Shown here: one piece after another, positions 1 through 10,569 of the stretch
How positions within the stretch are numbered: the stretch's first letter is position 1
Layout: each line of letters begins with the position of its first letter
DNA from: Theocolax elegans
Lineage: Eukaryota > Arthropoda > Insecta > Hymenoptera > Cerocephalidae
DNA length: 64,000 nucleotides
Assembly: GCA_026168455.1 (NCBI GenBank)
Contig: CM047426.1
Location: 43,108,307 to 43,172,306, forward strand
Reading direction: 5' to 3'
Position numbers and translations under genes: made by a program
The notes under the pieces: model-generated
Databases searched by the model: none
The model's input: the letters and a program-made list of their open reading frames with translations, nothing else
Told to the model about the DNA's origin: nothing

Positions 1-273
1 ATAGAAAAAGAAACATATTCCCCGGACTATAGACCACCAACACCTCGCTACTCTCCTCCACGCGATATCAAACAGACGAAAAATAAAAAGGAAAAGCGAA
101 CAAAAAAACATAGAAAACACAAAAGAGATAAAAAGGAAACACGAGAATACAAACTAAAGAAAAGGAATCCTGAACAACATCATAAGAAAAATGAGCCAAA
201 ACCCTTCAAAATTCCGAAAACCAAGACCTTTAATCCAGGACCACCAGGACAAACGCAAGCAGTATTATTTTAA
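1..273 (+). CDS. C-terminal fragment of a lysine-rich protein, possibly retroelement-encoded
   Basis: Frame 1 is open from the window edge to a TAA at 271-273, giving 90 residues. The start is outside the window. The N-terminal third is proline and tyrosine rich (YSPDYRPPTPRYSPP). The rest is very basic, with KNKKEKRTKKHRKHKRDKK and a tail ending in GPPGQTQAVLF. No catalytic motif is visible. A hairpin and a purine tract follow directly, which is the layout of an LTR-retroelement ORF running into its polypurine tract, but it could equally be the last exon of a host gene. I do not recognise the family. Confidence 0.4.
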   Translation: MEKETYSPDYRPPTPRYSPPRDIKQTKNKKEKRTKKHRKHKRDKKETREYKLKKRNPEQHHKKNEPKPFKIPKTKTFNPGPPGQTQAVLF

Positions 274-280
274 TGCATTT

Positions 281-345
281 TTTTTCTTTGGAAGAGTTAC
301 CGTACGGCAACTTTCCAAATTAGGAGGGTCATGTAAGGAATAGAA
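281..345 (+). other. Hairpin plus purine tract, possible LTR boundary
   Basis: GGAAGAGTTACCG and CGGCAACTTTCC form a hairpin at about 290-317, with a wobble pair and one bulge. It is followed by TTAGGAGGG and then TGTAAGGAATAG at about 334. A purine tract followed by TG is typical of a polypurine tract abutting a 3' LTR. No matching second LTR is in the window, so the reading is tentative. Confidence 0.3.
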
Positions 346-1620
346 AAATTTTATTATTATTTTATAACTATAATACAATTGTAACTATAGATATACATCG
401 TATCTATAAATTCTAAATGAAACTGTTACAAAAAAAAGTCAATCTGTTGTATCTTTACAAAAGAAAATTATAATCAAAGAGTCTCTCAGTTTAGTCAGAC
501 GCGTATCATCGAAATGTAAATATTCAGCTAAGAAGTCATAACTTAGTTTTCACAGTTTAAAAGAAACATATACACTCTTTTTAATTTGAAAGTTGCTTAC
601 AATCTTTTAAAATATTTAAGTTAATTTTTAATTATGCATTATTACATTTATATTTCATATTTTCGTATTCAACCATTAAGTTACAGAAAGTATTTTGTAG
701 TACCATTATACTGTAAAGAGTGATTGAATAAATAAAAATTAAATATGTAATCATTGATTCAATTAAATATTATTAAAAAAAAAAACAATATATAATAATT
801 GAACGTATATACGTGTATATATGTATGCGTATATGAATGTACGTATACATTTGTATATGTTTAATTCAATTACTCTTCAGTATTGCCGACTTTATAATAA
901 TTAATAAAATTGTGTTATGTCTTAAATAAACAGATAAAATAGGTTTATATTATAAATAATAAATTTGATAATTTATACAAGGAATAAAGGTAATATGTTA
1001 TATTCAATGGTCAACTAATTCTACAATTCATTTAATTTTTTTTGGGAATTAAATAAATTTTCCTTGTATAAAATACATAATAGTTCAAATGATAAATACA
1101 ATTTAAATTATACAATAAGATATATTAGCAAACACTAATTTATTATATATTAATTTCAATTCTTATATTAACTTGACAAAATATAAAATTGTAAAAGGAT
1201 AAAATAATTCAAGAATTTCCCAAGCAAGAATATATATATAGCAAAATAAGATTTCCTTTTTATAATCAATAAACGACGATATTTAACAATGTTGATAGCA
1301 GTAGATTTATATAAACTTGTTATTTATTTTAATAAGGATTCAGATAACAACTTTCAATATATTTATAAATATTAGAATATTAAAGTAATAGTTATAACAC
1401 ATAATTTTTCAATTTATTGTTTTACATTTTATAAACGAAAAAAAGGGATATCCTTATTAAATGAAACAAATTCGAAATTGAATCAATGTATAAATATGTC
1501 AAAATAACAGAAATGGAGTAATAATTATAGTTAAAAGGAAGATGCATTATAATTTGAATATACGTCGAATAATCAAAAGGGGAAGTAAGGAGAAATAAGA
1601 TCTACTCCCACTAATTAATC
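346..1620. other. AT-rich stretch without recognised genes
   Basis: I see no coding exon or recognisable element. It could be the body of a long LTR beginning near 334, because a good TATA box follows at 1640, but no LTR end could be fixed. Confidence 0.4.
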
Positions 1621-1639
1621 GATGCTCCTCGACCGATTG

Positions 1640-1680
1640 TATATAAGAGGGCAGAAAATTCGGTATCGAAGATTTGTCAT
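1640..1680 (+). promoter_or_regulatory. TATA-box promoter candidate
   Basis: TATATAAG at 1640-1647 is followed by GAGGGCAG and, about 30-40 bp downstream, by TATCGAAG and GTCAT, where a start site would be expected. It is the best Pol II TATA box in this part of the window and points at the hairpin array. A GTAAGT at 1843-1848 could act as a first splice donor. It may belong to an LTR. Confidence 0.5.
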
Positions 1681-2640
1681 ATGCTCATAAGCATTGATAG
1701 TTCGACGGTTGCGTCCCATAGGAGCAACATCTTTTTCATCACTTATTTCATACGCGTTATAGTGTTACTCGTGTTTCGGTAATTCGATTTTTCTTTTTAT
1801 TATTTCATATATTGTGAATCGTGCCTGTTTGCTTTAAGATTTGTAAGTAAAAAAAGAAATATTTGAATAATATACATATATGTTATGAACAAAAATAAAA
1901 TATTTTATTTTATATGCTACCTTATCCGATACACAAAATAACGCTGTTAAACTGCGTTATTTTACTATATCTTTAAAATTTTTTTTATCTTATGCTGTTG
2001 AACTGCATTTGATTTTCTATTTTTATTTGTATCTAATAGTTATATGTATACCTATATGCATATTAACTATTTGTTAAAATTTACTAAAAAGGATTCGCTG
2101 TAGAACTGCGGATCTAGCTAACTCTCTCTCTTTTCTTACTTGATAACGCTGTAGTGCTTCATTTCGAGTATTTAAACGTTCGTGCGAGTATATACGTATA
2201 TATGCACATATGCATGTATGACTGTATAGTCGAACATACGTTCTCTAATTGCATGCTAATCAAATCTGATATATCTATATATACATATATATTTATTATA
2301 TCTGGTTGTCGTGGCCCGTAGGCTCCATCTTTTATTACATATCCTTACCTATCTTTAATTTTTCGCTGTAGCACTGCGAAAAATTAGAATAAGAAATCCA
2401 AATAGAAACGCTGCAGAGCTGCGGTTCTTTCCTTCCATTCAAAGCTAATAATCCGCTATCAAATATTGCATAAATTTGGAGCTGTTAAACTGCTTGATAT
2501 TTATGTAAAATTTGAATCGACGCAAAAAGGATAAATTAAATCACAAATCGCTGTTGAACTGTGATTGTGGCATAATTTATCCAAAATCCAAATACATTAT
2601 CCAAAGCTTAGCTTTTGAGCTGCTAAGCATTAATCCAATT
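1681..2640 (+). ncRNA. Candidate structured RNA: nine hairpins with one conserved 9-nt loop
   Basis: Nine hairpins share a loop of about TGTWRNRCT closed by GC...GC. Loops (stem extents) are: TGTTAAACT 1945-1953 (1935-1944 with 1954-1963, 10 perfect bp); TGTTGAACT 1996-2004 (ATGC/GCAT, then ATC/GAT); TGTAGAACT 2099-2107 (2092-2098 with 2108-2114, one T-G wobble); TGTAGTGCT 2150-2158 (weak, outer ACTTGA/TCGAGT); TGTAGCACT 2367-2375 (2354-2366 with 2376-2388); TGCAGAGCT 2412-2420 (7 bp, one mismatch); TGTTAAACT 2483-2491 (2459-2482 with 2492-2515, about 20 pairs); TGTTGAACT 2552-2560 (2529-2551 with 2561-2582); TTTTGAGCT 2613-2621 (GCTTAGC/GCTAAGC). Stem sequences are unrelated between copies yet paired, with wobbles, which argues for selection on RNA structure. 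Two further hairpins (1707-1735 and 2304-2330) share the pattern GGTTG...CCCRTAGG...CATCTTTT. A TATA box lies upstream. I know no family with this loop. A cluster of small-RNA precursors is an alternative for the two long stems. Confidence 0.6.
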
Positions 2641-2888
2641 ACACGAGATAATATTAGTAAAATTGCAAACAGAGCTTTCTCCAATAAAATAATTATATTT
2701 CAATAATCAAAATAAATCCGAGGAAATTATATGCCCATTTTAAATAAAAAAAATATATAAAATATAGAGAAGATTAAAACATTAAAATTTTCAATAAATG
2801 GGGTCCGTTTCAACGGTTTAACGTAGACAAGAACCCACCATTTTAACGATATTAGCCGCTCGATATTGTTAAAACTATTTTTCTATCG

Positions 2889-2890
<2 letters not shown>

Positions 2891-2952
<62 letters not shown>
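2891..2952. repeat. (TA)n microsatellite
   Basis: This is an uninterrupted AT dinucleotide run directly abutting the GGGTGGTTCTCTGTGA terminus of a fold-back element. Similar runs flank nearly every copy of families A and B. Confidence 0.95.
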
Positions 2953-2954
<2 letters not shown>

Positions 2955-3989
2955 GTGGTTCTCTGTGACATCGAAGATGAAAAAAATAAATATTGCTATA
3001 ACTTTGGGAATACGTTTTAGAGGTATCCAGTAGTTCTCCTGAATTTTTTCAGATTTTTTCTGCGCCATTATTTTAAGTTACAGAGAGTCAAAGTTGACAT
3101 TTTAGCACTTTTTTGCATTATATGCCCATTTTCATGAATTTTTAGCTCCCAGGGGATGCATTTTTCACTAAAAACATAAGTATGACTTTTTTTGTAAAAT
3201 TTTCCGAACTTTTCATTAAATATACTTTAAAAGACATAAATGTATGCTGTCACACTCTTGTAAGCCATTTAAACCTTAAATAGTGAAAATCAGCAATTCT
3301 GCTCCGGACTCTGGTAACCTAATACTGTCTAAAAGATGTCTTTTTATAGTCAGAAACTGTCTAAAAATTTCCAGAGTGGGTCTAAATCAGTAAGATCACT
3401 TATGGTCAAAATGTCCGAGAAAAGTGCCCGAAATAGTAATAGAAATGTATATTTGACGCCTTACAACGATGAATGTATTAGTATGCTCATTGCAAAAAAA
3501 TTTATGCACTCACCTTGGAGTGGTAGAAAAATATCTCAACTTGTTTCAATATCCATCTAATCTCCTGTAAGCTGCTAAAAACACAAATATTATTATACAA
3601 TTATAAAAAATTAATTTTAAACATTTGTAATGCAGGATTTTGAGTTTTACAACCCTTACAAGAATTATAATACCAATTTGAAGGATTACTATAAATATAT
3701 TAACATTATTATTACAATAAATGAATATACGTATTTAATACAAAAATATATCAACAAATCAGATCTGATATTATTCTAAAGTAAAATATTTAGTTCGTTG
3801 AGACCGATATTATATATTATATACATATACATATTTACGAGCGATAAATTCATTTTGTTTCAAATAATTTGCGACTCGGTTGCGTACGTCGCACTCTGGC
3901 TGATGGTCTTTCCCACCGGTAAATGGAGATGACTATACTCGTTGGAGAGAATGTCGTCTTCCTCTCTCTCTATATACATATATATATAT

Positions 3990-5233
3990 GGGCTATTTCA
4001 CGTCAAGTGGTACGATGAAAATTTTAAATCGCTCCAAAATTTGAATTCAGGCTGGAAATATCTTTCAGAAGATAGAAAAAAATTTTTAGGTGTTAAAAAT
4101 AATTTGCCTAAGAGTTATTCCACCATGAAAAATGGAAATTTTTCAATTTTTTAGAAAAATTTCTATTTTCAAAGCCATTTATCTCAAAATCTATTGACGT
4201 TTTTGAAAAAACATTAAAAACAACTTTTGTTCAAAATAATCTTTAGAACTTATCTACCTGGGTTACAATTCTTAATTTTAAAATCTCGAAGAAATATAAC
4301 GCCCGGAAATATTGAATATCAAAAAAAGGCGACCACGCCACAATCGATTTTGATCTAACACCGCTCAAAAGATCACATTTTTCGCGAGCTTTCGAATGGC
4401 GGTGGTTAGATTATTGGCCAAGACCGTTGGTGTAAGTTATACCCCATAAACCTCATAAAATCACTCATTTTTATGTATTTTAGGGCATTTATCTCAAAAT
4501 CTATTGATTTTTTTGAAAAAACATTAAAAACAACATTTGGTCAAAATAATCCTTAGAACTTAACTACCTGGGTTACAATTCTTAATTTTAAAATCTCGAA
4601 GAAATATAACGCCCGGAAATATTGAATATCAAAAAAAGGCGACCACGCCACAATCGATTTTTCGCACAACCACATTTTTCGCGAGCTTTCGAATGGCGGT
4701 GGTTAGATTATTGGCCAAGACCGTTGGTGTAAGTTATACCCCATAAACCTCATAAAATCACTAATTTTCATGTATTTTAGGGCATAACTTACAACAGCGG
4801 TCTTGGCCAATAAGCTAACCACCGCCATTCGAAAGCTCTCGAAAAATGTGATCTTTTAAACAGTGTCAAATTGAAATCGATTGTGGCGTGGTCGCCTTTT
4901 TTTGATATTCAATATTTCCAAGTGCCCTATCTCTTCGAGATGTTAAAATTAAGAATTGTAACCCAGGTAGATAAGTTCTAAAGATTATTTTGAACAAAAG
5001 TTGTTTTTAATGTTTTTTCAAAAAAATCAATAGATTTTGAGATAAATGGCTTTAAAAATATAAATTTTTCTAAAAAATTGAAAAATTTCTATTTTGATGG
5101 TGGAATAACTCTAAGGCAAATTATTTTTAACACCTAAAAATTTTTTTCTATCTTCTGAAAGATATTTCCAGCCTGTTTTCAAATTTTGGAGCGATTTAAA
5201 ATTTTCATCGTACCACTTGACGTGAAATAGCCC
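3990..5233. mobile_element. Fold-back element family B, complete copy
   Basis: The termini GGGCTATTTCACGTCAAGTG at 3990 and its reverse complement ending at 5233 are both preceded or followed by (TA)n. The inverted arms reach several hundred bp. Inside, a block of about 300 bp (4190-4460) is repeated in tandem (4490-4760) and then again inverted (4780-5080). There is no transposase. The TA flanks suggest mobilisation by a Tc1/mariner-like enzyme (inference). Confidence 0.8.
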
Positions 5234-5286
5234 ATATATATATATATATATATATATAGCCGCAGAACATCTGTTCATCTTGCGAC

Positions 5287-5355
5287 AGGCGTCTAAGGTA
5301 AGATCTCCAGTTCCTTACTGAGGAGACTAAACTGGAGATCAAGGACGAAACGCCT
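5287..5355 (+). ncRNA. Hammerhead ribozyme with 11-bp loop-loop complementarity
   Basis: All core positions are present. Stem III is AGGCGT (5287-5292) with ACGCCT (5350-5355). C17 is at 5293. Stem I is TAAGG (5294-5298) with CCTTA (5313-5317). The core is CTGAGGA (5318-5324). Stem II is GAC/GAC (5325-5327 with 5344-5346, central mismatch), followed by GAA (5347-5349). Loop I (5299-5312) contains GATCTCCAGTT and loop II (5328-5343) contains its exact reverse complement, an 11-bp kissing or pseudoknot contact. Predicted cleavage is after C5293. It has the same architecture as 27772-27836 with unrelated pairing sequence. Confidence 0.75.
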
Positions 5356-6049
5356 TTAATAATTTTTCTTATGAAGGCCGTGCTCTGAGAAATACCACCA
5401 ACCACAGTGGGCAAAGAGTACAATAGGCCTGTTTTATTCAAAAGCAAAATATTTAGTTCGTTGAGACCGATATTCATATATTATATACATATACATATTT
5501 ACGAACGATAAATTCATTTTGTTTCAATGAGTAATATGATTATGTGACAGTGACAAGTTTGTGAAATTCAAACAATGTATTGCTGAATAATAATAATAAT
5601 AATGTTAATATTTGATAGTAATCCTTCAGATTAGTATCATAATTCTTAAAGTGGTTGAAAAATTGAAAATCCAGCATAATAAATGTTTAAAAATTAATTT
5701 TTTATAATTGTATAATAATATTTGTATTTTTCGCAGCTTACAGGAGATTAGAGGGATATTGAAACAAGTGGAGATACTTTTCTACCACTCTAAGGTAAGT
5801 GCATAAATTTTTTTGCAATGAGCATGCTAATACATTCATCGTTATAAGGCAACAAATATACATTTCTATTACTGTTTCGGGCACTTTTCCCAGACATTTT
5901 GACCAAAAGTGATCTTAATGATTTAGACCCACTCTGGAAATTTATAGGCATTTTTTGACTATAAAAAGACATCTTTTACGAAATTTACGACCGTTTACGA
6001 AATTTAATTATTATCACCGGAATATATAATTAAGTATTAAATTAAAGAT

Positions 6050-6315
6050 GCCAACGTTGTGACAAAGTTGTGGCGACTTTATTTTAGCAACATTCCAACG
6101 TTATGAAAGTTGCCACGTGGGAAATGTTCGTTGCTCTTCAACGTTACTTAGACGTTGTTTCAACGTTGGTTTCCACCCATCGCGGCAATTTACAAAATAT
6201 TAGCGGAAATTTCCCACGTTACAGCAACGTTTCTCTAACATTACCGCAACTTTCATAACAACTTTGGAATGTTGGCACAACGTTTCCACAACGTTGAATG
6301 CTGTTAGGAATAGCC
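6050..6315. repeat. AACGTTG-rich palindromic repeat, copy 1
   Basis: The block is built of AACGTTG/CAACGTT words in both orientations, and its halves are roughly inverted (GCCAACGTTGTGACAAAG against CACAACGTTTCCACAACG). A relative lies at 60155-60350. It is probably a non-autonomous element. Confidence 0.6.
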
Positions 6316-6571
6316 GAAGGATATAACTCGAAAATAATTGGAGGTAAACAGTCAAACCGATATTTAAACTTAAATATTTCACATTGATCTACAAAAACAA
6401 TTGTTCGTTTAAATAACGATGTTCATTTTTAAGCTTTTCGTCGGCTTGATTACGAAGTATTTTATTTAGTTGTTCTGAAAATTAATAATTAATACTTTTT
6501 ATTTTATTTTATTATTAATTTTTTGTACAGTATATATTATAAGTATATAATAATTATAAGTGTATAATAAT

Positions 6572-6844
6572 CTAATCAAATAAATAAGAATGCACCTCAT
6601 TTTCACTCGAATTTTGTATGTCCCTTAGAGGCGCATTACGTACACCCTTAGGTGATTTTAAAGTTTTTGCATAGTTAATGCGCGGCTGCTTAGAATTCAT
6701 CCAATCACCGTTTGATGCAGTAGTACTTTTATGTACCGAATTATTTTGAGTAAATTGACAAATTTGGTCATATTCATCATCTACTCCGTTTACCATTAAA
6801 GGAAAGCCATGATTCTGGATGAATGACTTTCGTTGAATCATCAT
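6572..6844 (-). CDS. Unrecognised 90-residue open frame
   Basis: The frame begins with MMIQRKSF and includes DEYDQICQF and a basic KTLKSPKGVRNAPLRDIQN block. Its composition is less biased than the surrounding random frames, so it could be a real exon or a small gene. A possible splice donor (GAG|GTGCAT) lies before the stop. I see no domain I can name and no partner exon nearby. Confidence 0.25.
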   Translation of the reverse strand: MMIQRKSFIQNHGFPLMVNGVDDEYDQICQFTQNNSVHKSTTASNGDWMNSKQPRINYAKTLKSPKGVRNAPLRDIQNSSENEVHSYLFD

Positions 6845-7072
6845 TTTTGAATTTCAGAACGTAGTATTCTGCCGTGAAAAAGGAAAACATACATAAGTGA
6901 CATTTTTTTCGAAAATGAGTTTTTGGTATCAATGAATTCCGTAGAAATTGTTGAATTTATCTATTAAAAAATTAAGGTAATATAACATGCTGTTTTTCTA
7001 AAAAAACTTAAAAAAAATATCGGAAGTACCTGATAATTTTAAAATTTATTAAAGTAATATGGAAAAACTACC

Positions 7073-7518
7073 GTAAGTGACTTTCCGTTGGGTAAAAGTG
7101 ACGTAAGTCGTGTAGTCTCATTATAAAATGTTAAATAAAAGCTTACGCAAAATCTTTTGAGTAAGTTTTTCGTGTAAAAATGTGACTGAATACTACTTAC
7201 TTGTTGAAAATTAAAGTTCGCACCGATTAATGTAAGTTCTTTATAATAATTTTGACTCAACTTTGAACTGTGATATATAGAAATCTACGTAAGTACTTGT
7301 ACAATTAATTTAATGTATAACATATAAAAGTACTTTTTGCAGATTGATATTTAAATTTTTTTCATTCTTCCGTTCAAATAATTTCATTTATTTTATTTAT
7401 GTAAGTTTTAATGTATAAAAGTATGTCCGAGTTCATTTACGTTTTAACTGAAAAAACACGCAAGTGCTTTTTACTTAAGTTTTTGATAAAATATTTTACT
7501 AAATAAAATCACGTAAGT
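7073..7518 (+). repeat. Cluster of seven GTAAGT words, possibly a decayed ~57-bp tandem repeat
   Basis: GTAAGT occurs at 7073, 7103, 7161, 7232, 7289, 7401 and 7513, with a near copy (CGCAAGT) at 7459. Several spacings are close to 57 bp or its double (58, 57, 112, 112). Four copies read CGTAAGT. The intervening sequence is too diverged to prove a repeat unit. Confidence 0.4.
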
Positions 7519-7559
7519 ACATTCTTTACATTTTTTAAAGGATTTTTTTTCAATTCAAA

Positions 7560-8549
7560 TTTTTAATGCACTATTAGATAGAAAATACCTGTTTTAATAT
7601 AAGTCCTAATTTTTATTATTTAAAACATTATTTTCATAAATGATTTTAAATAAATCAGTTTATCTTAATTTTCTCAGTTTCATTGGTTTTGTATTTATGT
7701 AATTTTTTCTTTTTCACGGCACAATAGTTTGTGGGAATTATACTAAATTTTATTGAAATTTCAATGAAGATGTATTCTACTTGTCACAGAAAATCCAATT
7801 TGTTATTTATTCATGTTTTAATTAATTTTAGTAAATTTTTTTTAAATCAGCGCTTCTTAAAAAATTGGTTTATATTGCTGTAACTTTTGGAGCATTAATA
7901 AAAAAACTCTGTAAATTTGACAGATTGCTGAATTTGATATGTTCTTTAAGAGATTTTTACTATTTTGATGTGCTGTATACAGAAAAAGTATGACAGTCTT
8001 CCAAAGTCATATTGCTATTAATTTTTCGACGAGTTTCGCATGAATTCTTTTACTTAAATTTTATTTTCTACTTCATTTTTGGAAGCACATACTTGCGCTA
8101 TACGTCAATCTATTTCTTTTTACATCTACTAAATGTAGAATTTTAAAATTTAGTGAAATTCCAGTGACACAATTTCATACCATTTAAACTTTTTATTGGA
8201 AGGGAGCACATCAAAATATGGAAAACTTGTTTTATGTACTATTAAAATAGAATACTTGTTTAAAGTTTCAACCATTTCCAAACAATGCTCCAAATTTTAC
8301 AGTATCCATAATAAATTATTTTTTCCAAGTGACACGATATTTCATCATTTTTCTTACATTTTTCAATTATTGAACCATCAATTTGAGGCAAAGGAGTTTG
8401 ACAAAGTATCTATTGAGCTTAAACCGTATAGATGGTGTATAGAACTATAAATTGAAACTGGTACAAAGAGGTTAGACACATTTTAAAGCTGCTAAATCGA
8501 TGAGTGACACAAACAAAAAGTTAGGGAGATTTGCCCATATAAGTACATG
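7560..8549. other. AT-rich stretch without recognised genes
   Basis: This is low-complexity AT sequence. An 84-codon frame at 8196-8450 has no recognisable motif and looks random. Confidence 0.5.
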
Positions 8550-8563
8550 AAATATACCAAAAT

Positions 8564-8776
8564 TTTTTTTTTTTATTATTTTAACGTCGCTCTTTTTATG
8601 CTCCCAAACCGGTGGTAATCAGCGACCGAGGTCATACGATGTCTTGGTGAAGAAAGCACTTGTTGAAAATACATTCGCCAGTGGTGCTTGTATTAATCGG
8701 CCGGGGCCAGGAATCGAACCTGGGACCTCCAGATTACGAGCCCGACGCCCTACCGACCAAGCCATCGCAGGCCTCT
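8564..8776 (-). mobile_element. tRNA-derived SINE, copy 1, with 14-bp target duplication
   Basis: Read on minus, it has a tRNA head with A box (TGGCTTGGTCGGTAGGGC) and B box (GGTTCGATTCC) and the anticodon loop CTCGTAA. A body with ATTCGCCAGTGG follows, then an A-rich tail (poly-T on plus at 8564). The element is flanked by AAATATACCAAAAT at 8550-8563 and 8777-8790, a clear target-site duplication. The second copy is at 56016-56229. Confidence 0.9.
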
Positions 8777-8992
8777 AAATATACCAAAATGAAAACAATA
8801 AAATCTACATTATATTAAAGTTATCTTTTCGAGCGATTTTGTAAAAACTCCCCAATTCTTGCGAAAAATACTTAAAACATATGTATTTTATGATAAATAT
8901 GTGTTACATAAGTTAATGATTTATATTACTGACAAAAAATTTATTATTATAATTATTAAGTTATATTAAAAAAAATGATAAATTATAACGTC

Positions 8993-9160
8993 CGTCCGTC
9001 CGTCCGTCCGACAAACATCATCTTGGCGTGAGAGTGAACGAGAAAGAGCGAAAGAGACAGTGAGAGGGAGAGATAGAGAGTCAGATAGGCAGATAGTGAA
9101 AATGAGAGAGAAAGAGAGAGAGAATGAGAGAATGAGAGATATAGAGAGAGAGAGAGAGAT
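8993..9160. repeat. (CCGT)n and (GA)n microsatellites
   Basis: There are five CCGT/GTCC units near 8991-9011, then a long degenerate GAGA tract. The tract continues into (ATTG)n at a LINE 3' end. Similar GA tracts recur at 9480-9600, 9950-10200, 14325, 32890 and 35010. Confidence 0.85.
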
Positions 9161-9480
9161 TGATTGATTGATTGATAAGATTTTATTGGGCCTTTGGGGT
9201 AGATACCCCGTAGGCACTTTACGTTTGTACAGCGACGCTTTACACAAGTTAACAAAATAAAATAACAATATTTGAGATATAAAATAAATATAAAATAACA
9301 TGATATATACAAAATAAAACAATATAAAATAAGATGTACAATATAAAAATAATTTGAATAAATAACAAAAAGCAAAAAACGATGATACATATTTAAGGCA
9401 CTCGCACTTAACCTATAATACTTTAGAGGTGAGGGACCCGTGGCACCGTTATCCCTTCGTTCCTTATGAGAGAGGCAATG
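9160..9480 (-). mobile_element. LINE 3' end (UTR) fragment
   Basis: TTGATTGATTGATTG at 9160 is followed by TTTTATTGGGCCTTTGGGG and CCCCGTAGGCACTTTACG. This matches the organisation of the 3' end of the LINE at 35045 (ATTGATTGATTGA, TTTATTGGG, GGGGAAAACCCCGTATACAC). The ATTG repeat is the minus-strand 3' tail. Confidence 0.6.
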
Positions 9481-9517
9481 AGAGATAGACAGAGAGAGAG
9501 AGAGAGAATGAGAGAAT

Positions 9518-9567
<50 letters not shown>

Positions 9568-9589
9568 AAATGAGAGATATAGAGAGAGA

Positions 9590-9960
9590 GAGAGAATCTT
9601 CATCTGGTATTTCGGGGAAAGATCCCCGTATACATATTATGAATATAATTTGCGCAGTAACAAATAAACTAAAATTAAATAAAATCAAATAAACTAAAAT
9701 TAAATAAAATACAGCGTAAATACAAAAGTAATCAAATCAAACACTCATCACGCTAGAGAACAGATAACAAAGTAACATGAGATCATAAATACACGGATAA
9801 ACATATAAATAGATAATTGAATAATTAAGTAACAATAATAACAAAAAAATAGAATAAAAATATAATAACAATAAAAAAATAAAACCAGTAAAGTAAACAT
9901 AACAATAACAATATAAAATATAAAATAAAATATAAAATATAAAATATAAAGAGAGAGTGA
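9590..9960 (-). mobile_element. Second LINE 3' end fragment
   Basis: AATCTTCATCTGGTATTTCG, then GGGGAAAGATCCCCGTATAC, follows a GA tract, again like the tail of the LINE at 35045. The rest is AT/AAAT-rich UTR. Confidence 0.5.
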
Positions 9961-10204
9961 GTAAAAAGGAGTTACAGAGAGAGTTAGAGAGAATGAGAGA
10001 GAAAGACAGAGAGAGAATAAGAGATAGAAACAGAGAATGAGAGGTAGAGAGCGACAGAGAGAATGAGGGAGAAAGTGATAAAGTGCGAGAGTGAGAGCGA
10101 GTAAGAATGAGGGAGAGTGAGGGAGTGCGAGAGTGAGAGTGAGTAAGAATGAGGGTGTGTGAGGGAGAGAGATAGAGATAGATAGATAGATAGATAGATA
10201 GGGA

Positions 10205-10560
10205 CAAAAGGGATGCGCACACCATCACCCAGCTCAAAGCATGGCTTGTCTTCCTTGTAAAATTTCGAACAATATTTGCGACATCCAAATAAAATTGCTT
10301 GAGTTTTAGAGCTGTTGAACTTAAATGAGGCGCCCTCAGCCCATGCAGACAAGTCCTGAGCGACCCTCTGAAGCCTCGCTATTGCCCCATGAATGTCATG
10401 ATAAGGAACCTGAATGTAAATCTGCAGATCATCTGCGTACAAAATATATTTGACCCCCGCAGAAACCAGCAACTCGCGTAAGTCACTAATATATAAACAA
10501 AACAGAAACGGTCCCAGGACTGACCCCAGTGGTACTCCTGAATTGGTTGCAATCTAGGGA
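10205..10560 (-). pseudogene. LINE reverse-transcriptase fragment
   Basis: Two adjoining frames give the RT motif GVPLGSVLGPFLF, then KYILYADDLQIYIQVPYHD with the catalytic YADD box, and a thumb region (AWAEGASFKFNSSKTQAILF). A frameshift separates the first motif from the second. The coding sequence stops at a GATA/GAGA microsatellite. This is the typical RT of an APE-type LINE, and only about 115 residues remain. Confidence 0.8.
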
Positions 10561-10569
10561 GGCAACCCA

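Larger units (their letters stand above)
2953..5990 (+). mobile_element. Fold-back element family A, interrupted copy
   Basis: The left arm starts at 2953 with GGGTGGTTCTCTGTGACAT and runs to about 3760. The right arm, about 5530-5990, is its reverse complement but lacks the outer terminus. The arms carry the same short open frame (MSFYSQKL...) at 3336-3560 on plus and 5790-5972 on minus. The interior is occupied by a family B element (3990-5233), a hammerhead (5287-5355), and two direct copies of a roughly 80-bp segment at about 3779-3860 and 5443-5520. The intact reference copy is at 39199-40853. Confidence 0.7.

Noticed and set aside
2512..2706. 64-codon frame across the last two hairpins
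   Set aside because: It lacks an ATG start and overlaps the paired stems. The RNA-structure signal explains the sequence better.
8700..8776. Genuine tRNA gene on minus
   Set aside because: A SINE body, poly-A tail and 14-bp target duplication show that it is a tRNA-derived SINE, and a second copy exists.
8966..10290. Serine/leucine-rich frames (SLSLSLSL, IYIYIY)
   Set aside because: They are translations of GA and TA microsatellites and LINE UTRs.
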